A DNA stretch of 64,000 nucleotides. Source: Nicotiana tabacum. Taxonomy: Eukaryota > Streptophyta > Magnoliopsida > Solanales > Solanaceae. Below the pieces are notes generated by a model. That model was not told the DNA's origin and ran no database searches. It saw only the letters and a program-made list of their open reading frames with translations. Where the stretch lies: assembly GCF_000715075.1 (NCBI RefSeq), contig NC_134084.1, forward strand, positions 97,382,411 through 97,446,410, written 5' to 3'. Positions 56,863 to 64,000 of the stretch are shown one piece after another. Position 1 is the first letter of the stretch. Every line of letters starts with the position of its first letter. Both the position numbers and the translations under genes were made by a program.

Positions 56863-59800
56863 TGTCACGACCCAAAAACCACTAGTTGTGATGGCACCTA
56901 ACTTGATCCGCTAGGTAAGCCAACTAACAGAAAATACAATCCAAAAGAGATTATAGGATAATAGTAAAGAATTAGTTGAACATTTACAAATTGACCCAAG
57001 AACTGGTAGTACGACTCATGAGCTTCTAATACTTGGAATTTACAAAACTGGTATAAATAATTACATGATATGTTTGAAATTTACATAAATAGATTACCAA
57101 AATCTTAGCTACCTAGGACAAGTGGCAGCTATATCCGAAATGCACGAGCATCTTCAGAGTCAGCACCTGACATCACCAGCAGCTCCGCTCCAAAAATTTG
57201 TATGCAATGTACAAAAGTGTAGTATCGGTACAACCGACCTCATGTACTGGTAAGCATTTTGTCTAACCTCGTCGAAATAGTGACAAGGCTTTTTTTGTTA
57301 CAAGATACTTTCTGATAAAACCTGCATTGTAAATCAGTAATAGAACTATACTACGATATAATAGAGATGAATACATGAAACAGATATGCAAAGCAATAGC
57401 CGAGTTTTAACAGAGATCACAATCTGGCATCTTTAAATACCTCGACCAATCCTTTCCTTAGAATGAGACCAATAAACCACAACCGTCAATTCATAACTTT
57501 CCTATCATGAGGAATATACTCAGATATCAAGTCAATTGCATGGCAATACCCTTCATGCTTTTATCTCATCCTCACCCAATTTACGTATAACATAACCAAC
57601 CAGATGACAAAATACTGATAATAAGAATTACAAAGTAGGAAATACACAAGTAGCTATAATGAACGAGGATATACATGTGGGCAACAATAAAAGACTAGGC
57701 GGAAAGCATGTGAGTGATGACAGCAATTGGAAACAAGGAATATCAACTTCAACTAACTAGCATGATGGAGGCCTAAGTACATATATAACAAATAAGAAGG
57801 AAGCACATGATCTTTAAAAGTTAACAAGTAGAGGCATGAATGGTTAGCATGGTGGAAGGCTTGTACCAAGTGCAACAGAATAGATACGACATGAGTGTAA
57901 TTATAAAAGCAAGAAAATAGGCATGATATTTGCAAGTTAAACAAGCAGAAGATATGAGCGACACAACAACAATTGATATAGAGATAAATGACAGAACAAT
58001 AGCAACAAGTCACATAAATATATGCACGGGAAAACAGATATCACAACATAATGTATGTCCCTCATCTTTGCCTGCATGGAAACACCCATTGTTCCATGAC
58101 CTCACGATGATATAAAAGCATAACAGTATAGATAAAATGGCACGGCATCACCCTTCGTGCTTTACTCTCTCATAATATGGAACGGCATCACCCTTCGTAC
58201 TTTACACTCACATAACATGGCACGACATCACTCTTCGTGCTTTTACTCTCAATAATATAGCACAACATCACCTTTCGTGCTTTACACTCTCCTTCACACG
58301 ATAATGTACAAAGAATGGCACGGTATCACCCTTCATGCTTTACACTCTTCCTTACCAAGCATATGTATATCAATGACAAACAAGGCAGGAAGCATAAATA
58401 ACATCAAGGGGAATGTTTTTAACGGATATCCCAAACAAATCCCAATCACAACTTTCCAAGCCAACAATGGTTAATAAACCCTTAAGAACTGTATTATTCA
58501 AATATTTTCAGAAATCTCACAAATGATCCACAACACAAGTATAGAATCTAGTATCTCAAGAAGATCAGATGTAGCAATATATTAATGATTACGCATAGGG
58601 ATTACCAAATTAGACACATCAATGTATTCTCAAGATCCCATCAAATTTGATCAATTTATAATAGTTAAGTCTTGATTTCTAACATTTAATACTATGTTCT
58701 TAATATCTAGAAGTCAAGCGAGACATGAATCAAGAAGGTCACGTAATTATACAACACATAATTATAACATAATCCAACCCCGAGCATGATTAACCCCAAC
58801 ACATACATACACTCATTACCTCATATATGTATCACCCCCGCATGTAGCAAATGACGTCAAATAGAAAGAAAAATTCTCTCAACAAAATTAGGCAAGACAC
58901 TTACCTCGAACAAGCCAATTACAATACCGATAAAGCCAAGTGATGCTCCAAAAATTCCATCACGCGCATAGTGACCTCCGAACGGCTCAAAACTAGCCAA
59001 AAACAACTCAAATACATCAAATAAAGCCCAAAGAAACAATTCCAAATGATAAAATCGAATCCTATATCAAATCCCAAATCCGGCCAAAAATCACACCCGG
59101 GCTTATGCCTCAGAACCAAACAAAACTCCAAAAACCCGATAACACATTCAATTACGAGTCCAACCATAATAGTTGCACTCAATTCCGATTCCAAATCGAT
59201 GTTCAAAACTAAAAAATCATATTATGAAACTTTAGGCCAAAACCCCCAATTTCCTCTTTTAAATTCATCAACCAAAAGCTAAAATCGAAGATAGGTTCAT
59301 GGAATATAACCAAAATCAAGTATAGAACACTTACCTAATTCAAATGGCAAAAAAAACCCTAAAAATTGCCCAATTCCAAGCTCCCCAACTCAAAATAAGT
59401 TAAATGAACAAAACCCTCGTTTTAACACTGTTCTACCTCATTTCTTGTGTCAAACGGTCTCTAAACTCACTTTTGATGTCTCCATTAGATTCTTTGTGAA
59501 ATTCTAGTCAAGTTAGGCTCTTGAATCACTCCATTTGACCTTATATTGAAGGAGATATGTTGGTTTCAATATTTAAAAATAATGTAGATTTTTAAATACG
59601 AAGTTAGTGGCAATTTCATAATTAATATGAAAAAAAATCTAGCAACCCAAATTTTAATAAAATGACCATAAACTCCTCATGCGATGTACAAATTCAACAA
59701 TTCTTTTTGCTATGGCTCTGTAATTACGATACGGATCTAATGCTTCAATAAAAATAGAAATTGGAGCTCATTTCCTTAATATAGTACCTTTTATGCTTGA

Positions 59801-60494
59801 AGAAACAACGTCGAAACATAAAATTAAAAAAACAAGCGCAACACAACCCAAACCTATCCGAAACTCACCCGAGCCCCTCAGGACCACGTCCAAACATACC
59901 AACAAGTCCCAATAATATAACACGGACTTACTCAAGGCCTCAAAACACACATAACAACATCGAAACGACAAATCACACCTCAATTCAAAAATCAATGAAC
60001 TTGAAACTTCAAACTTCCACAACCGATGTTGAAACCCATCAAATCACGTCCGATTGATCTCAAATTTTGCATAAAGGTCAGATTTGACATTACGGGCCTG
60101 CTCCAACTTCCGGAATAAAAATTCGACCCCGATATCAAAAAGTTTATTCTTGGTTAAACTTTCCAACAAATCTAACTTTCGCCATTTCGAGCCAAATTCA
60201 ACTACAGACTTCCAAATCACAATTCGGACACGCTCCAATGTCCAAAATCACCCAACGGAGATAATAGTACCATCAAAATTCCAATCCGAGGTCAAATATT
60301 AAAAAGTTAAACTCGTAAACTCATTCAAATTAAAAGCTCCCTAGTTGAGAATCATTCTTCCAAACCAGTCCCGAATAACCTGAAAACCAAAACCGACGAT
60401 GTACATAATCCAAAATATATCATACGGAGCTACTCATGCCCGTAAACTATCGAGCAAAGTGTAAATGCTTAAAATGACCAGTCGTGTCATTACA
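56863..60494 (-). repeat. Element E 3' LTR
   Basis: 3632 bp, begins TGTCACGACCC and ends GTCATTACA. Contains a five-copy tandem repeat (58139-58350). The same start is seen at 63563 with TG changed to TT. Confidence 0.9.
58139..58350. repeat. Tandem repeat in the element E LTR
   Basis: About five copies of a 40-60 base unit with GGCACGGCATCACCCTTCGT followed by GCTTTACTCTC-like sequence. Each unit contains the inverted pair GCACG / CGTGC around an 11-base spacer. Confidence 0.88.
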
Positions 60495-60531
60495 TCCTCC
60501 ACCACTTAAACATACGTTCGTCCTCGAACGT
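60495..60531 (-). promoter_or_regulatory. AGGA hairpin and polypurine tract, element E
   Basis: Minus strand: perfect 7-bp stem ACGTTCG-AGGA-CGAACGT (60514-60531), then ATGTTTAAGTGGTGGAGGA directly before the LTR. Confidence 0.82.
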
Positions 60532-63500
60532 GCCAGGAGTTGTTCCAAAGCTATCAAATCACGATGTAACCTTAATATGCAGATACCCGAGGGTGATCCC
60601 ACGTCACCCTGCTCCATATAAGCCTGCCAACACAACATAACTAGAGATCCTTACTTGAACCTTGGTCCTTAAACCTTAGAACCCAATCTCTATCATCTAG
60701 AATTCATTACGAGATACATTGTATAATCCTGAATAAGTTGTATCAAGTCATAACCATAACCCAAGATATAATCACATGATATACCCTATCACTTCGGTAC
60801 TCACAGTAGGAACTGATGACCATCATTACTGCCCAAAAACAAATCTGGTGCCAGTAGTAAACCTCTGATTGGTTAGAACCTCGTTCAAAACCTTCATACC
60901 CTACCGATGATGAAAGAAACACGCATAACCGCTTAACCACTCATCTGATCAATAAGCCAAGAAACTCACTCGCATGACCAAGGCCATTGTCTAAATCCTC
61001 AACAATATATAATGTTATTCTTCCAAACCTTCATCATCCCAATACAATAGCGCAAATCTCAGGTCTAGAAACCTCTCAACCAATACAAGCAGCCCTATCG
61101 ACAAGTGCCAACATTAATCATATGGAGCCCCATGCAACTCGATTCCGTGCACCAACAATTAATAATTCAAACATGACAGATAATAGTAGGAAAACTAAAT
61201 AAGAAGACTACTGAGCAAGTTAAGCAGGCATGGAAATTTTAGCATTTTACTATGAACTATCTTTAACAAGGTGAAAGCAAAATACACGAAATATGAATAA
61301 AAAGTCACATTTCATCACTGTACCATTGCGGCATACAACCCGATCCCATCACATCAATCCACATAGGGTACCCATCGAGCCATAATACTCGGGCTCACTG
61401 ATCACATATGTGTCAATATCAAGTGCAACCGAGTGCAAAAAAAATATAACTATGGGAAAAATTATTAGGAACAAACAATACTAAGAAGGACAAGCACAAC
61501 TGTGGTGCAATAAGCAAATCAACATCACGAAGGTCAACTTGCCCATAATTTCATGAGTCCTAAACCGAATCACAATATGCGTGCGAAGAATCATGTAACC
61601 CTCACATCCTGCCACAGTATAAGAGAAAAACATATAACATAAACCAAGGTGCAAATAACATCCATTCTGCCTGAAGATAAACATATGGTAACAATTGCGC
61701 AAGAACAAACAGGTCTGATCCGATATAGAATACATATTCTCATTGATCTCAAAAGCAACCCCCAAACCAATTTCCGATCATCCCCCAAAAATGCAATTAA
61801 CCTTCCAAAAGTCCATAGCAACTTTTCCATAACACCTACTATCCATCATCCAATCCTCGACATTTCTTCACAACTTTCAATCAAGGAATAGTCTGCCAAC
61901 AAGAACATCCAATCTCTGCGCCTCATGAATACCATAATCTTCATATCCAATATCAACACCGCTACTCAAATGGTTGACACGTAACTCATATCCCCTCACA
62001 TTGCGAAAAAAATACTCATAAGTCAAAACACAATGTACCTACCAACAGGCAAATTCTCCTCTGGTGGGAACATATAGTGCCAACAAGACCTTAAACACCT
62101 GAAATCGACCGTGTTATCAAGAACTCATATCCTTCCCTCTAAAACTATTTTCATCCTTGTACATGCAACCTTTCAACCCCACACGCGCATCGCCTCTAAC
62201 ATGTTAACTCGCAACACTACGAAAGTCTCATAGTCAACTCTGAACCATAAGCAAATTGAACACCTCATCACCCAAGAATCTTTCATTTAACTCAATCCAA
62301 GAGAACATCACTACACGCAATACAACTTCTATACCTGTAGAAAACATCAACTCCTACCGTGGTCATAACCATGATAAATTCTCCAGAACTTAGTAACACA
62401 TAATCAAGTAATCAAAACCAATCGCCTCTAACTCAATCGAGTCACACAGGCTGCCAACCCGAAAGTAACTCAATCCGATATGACCGCCCTGAGGGAACTT
62501 CCTGGGAACCCGAAGCCATTTATTGCATCACTAAAATATTGACATGTAGACCTTCCTTGACAAGGAAATACCGCAGATCCGATTACTATTCGCTACCATT
62601 TTCAAGCCCTCCCCTCAGATAAATTTAAAAATCCTTAAAGGCTACATAAGACCTGGAACTCTCCATAACCTTCTCGATTACTACTCATCTTACTCTGATC
62701 TCCAATACACAACTAATACGCGTCGAGCAACTCGTGCTTCACCAGCATATGACCATTCAAAGAAATAACCAAGCATTATCTTTGTTCGGAAACTGATACG
62801 GTCCATGACCCTACAATCCGATCGTCATTAGCAGACTCCACCACTTAGCTCAAAGCCATAGATCACCTCATTGGTACCCCAAAGTACCATATCTTCATAG
62901 CATTCCCCGATCATACACGACTATTTAGCTGAATACTTCGAAAACTCATGCAATACTGGTCATAGAACACCCCGAAGACTCTACCAATCGCTTACCCATC
63001 ATTGCAATAGTCAAACTACTTCCCCAAATGCTCTGAAATGATCACATATGAACTCCACAAAATGAAAATCTCACACGAGACACACGATCCAAACTCATCA
63101 TACAAGAAATGGCCCACCGGTTATACTCAAATCGACACCTTGCCATGAACGCACCTTAGTCACAATAGACAGGCCACCAGCCAATCTTCCCAAATCTGTG
63201 CTTACCAACTAGACATATGAACTCGCCTTATACCACAAATGAACGACTAGAAGATTTAACACTGCATTTGCTTCTGAGGCTAGACAACATATCATAATCT
63301 ATCTGCAACATCACCGATCATTGGCACATAACGAATACTGAGTGCACAACACCACATATGAGCGATTGGGAGGAGTCAAAGTCGTAGATTTCAAGCTGAA
63401 ACAAAGCCGCACGATAAGGAAAGAAGAAAGGAAAATTTTTCGTAAACGCCCTGTAGCCTCCCGAAAATAGGTATGGATGCCATCATACTGATCTGCATGA

Positions 63501-63546
63501 CTCTACTAGATACTTGCTCATGAATCGTAGAACCAATGAACCTAGT
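60532..63546 (-). other. Element E interior without coding content
   Basis: 3 kb with frames up to 94 codons, none recognised. Holds one copy of the CCCGATCC unit (near 61330) that is tandemly repeated in the element D LTR. Confidence 0.65.
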
Positions 63547-63562
63547 GCTATGATACCACCTT

Positions 63563-64000
63563 TTCACGACCCAAAAACCACTAGTCGTGATGGCACCTAA
63601 CTCGATCCGCTAGGTAAGCCAACTAACAGAAAATACAATCCAAAAGAGATTATCAAATAATAGTAAAGAATTAGCTAAACCTTTACAAATTAACCCAAGA
63701 ACTGATAGTACAACTCATGAGCTTCTAAGAATTGGAATTTACAAAAATGGTACAAATAATTACACGATCTGTTTGAAATTTACATAAACAGATTACCAAA
63801 ATCTAAGCTACCAAGGATAAGTGGAAGCTATATCCGAAATGCACGAGCATCTTCAGAGCCAGCACCCGACATCACCAGCAGCTCCGCTACAAAAATCTGT
63901 ACGCAATGTACAGAAGTGTAGTATCAGTAAAATCAACCCCATGTACTGGTAAGTATTTTGTCTAACCTTGTCGAAGTAGTGACGAGACTTTTTTTGTTAA
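63563..64000 (-). repeat. Element E 5' LTR, start only
   Basis: Matches 56865-57300 closely (same opening through the AACCCAAGAACTG and TTCAGAGCCAGCACC stretches). Truncated by the window edge. Confidence 0.9.

Larger units (their letters stand above)
18427..64000 (+). mobile_element. Element F: Tat-lineage Ty3/Gypsy, host of the nest, 3' end outside window
   Basis: Own sequence is 18427-22913 and 56593-56862; the rest of this span is later insertions (B from 22914 to 56592, E from 56863). Evidence for one element is that a second, archaeal-type RNase H domain starts before 22913 and continues in the right order at 56595. A second RNase H after the first is a hallmark of the Tat lineage. LTR, primer site, gag, part of protease, reverse transcriptase and RNase H are recognisable but carry many frame breaks. 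Integrase and the 3' LTR should lie to the right of the window. Confidence 0.85.
56863..64000 (-). mobile_element. Element E: non-coding LTR element with Met-tRNA-type primer site, right end outside
   Basis: Left LTR 56863-60494, interior 60495-63562, and start of right LTR at 63563. A changed primer site GCTATGATACCA is at 63547-63558. Inserted in element F after GTTGA. The interior is without ORFs and is a relative of element D by eye (same order of alignable stretches), and less closely of B. Confidence 0.9.

Noticed and set aside
58139..58350. Satellite DNA or centromeric repeat
   Set aside because: Only about five units and confined to the LTR of element E.
2357..63558. tRNA genes at the tRNA-like motifs
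   Set aside because: Only 12-18 bases complementary to tRNA 3' ends are present beside LTRs; these are primer binding sites, and no cloverleaf surrounds them.

Overview
This is plant nuclear DNA, very probably from a Solanaceae genome of the tobacco (Nicotiana) type. The basis is one intron-containing plant gene inside a deep nest of plant LTR retrotransposons (Copia, and Ty3/Gypsy lineages resembling Athila, Tekay and Tat), together with a Helitron, a Harbinger-like MITE and a LINE fragment. The LTR families look Solanaceae-like from memory; no database search was possible.

Left part (1-14285): a minus-strand Copia element runs off the left edge. Its 5' LTR is split by element A (2517-9589), a minus-strand Athila-like element with two ~1.35 kb LTRs, a perfect CCTAC target duplication, and only gag and protease coding. 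After an AT-rich gap comes a minus-strand Helitron (10049-12649) with correct termini and exon remnants of a replication protein A-like gene. Then follow an unexplained 420 bp stretch, a possible solo LTR, and a gene promoter.

Gene (14286-18047, + strand): five exons, one of only 19 bp, encode a 329-residue penta-EF-hand calcium-binding protein of the plant CML49/CML50 type. Intron 4 carries a 336 bp MITE close to a 25-base T run at the splice acceptor.

Right part (18427-64000): one retrotransposon nest. A Tat-lineage element F (5' LTR at 18427) is cut inside its second RNase H domain by element B (22914-56592, large LTRs, no coding interior); the domain resumes at 56595. B contains element C (25557-50358, Athila-like gag-pro family, a relative of A). 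C contains element D (28158-36247, AAAAG target duplication, no coding interior) within its gag-pro region, and element G (39584-49406) within its 3' LTR. G has two unusual ORFs and contains a 5'-truncated LINE (46788-48494) in its own 3' LTR. Element E (56863 to beyond the right edge), related to B and D, is a second insertion into F. Order of events: F, then B, then C, then D and G independently, then the LINE into G; E entered F at an unknown time.

Nearly all these elements look non-autonomous. A and C keep gag and protease but no reverse transcriptase or integrase; B, D and E keep no visible coding region; G carries a zinc-knuckle protein and a large ORF of the putative plant transposon protein type. 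Against this, several non-coding signals recur in different families: a hairpin with an invariant G-AGGA-C tip just upstream of a polypurine tract (B, C, D, E, A, plus internal copies in A, C and G), a ~48-nt block ending in AGGCAACCCA after an ORF in A, C and G, and family-specific palindromes just upstream of the LTR TATA boxes. These conserved cis-signals are the best candidates for something under-described.
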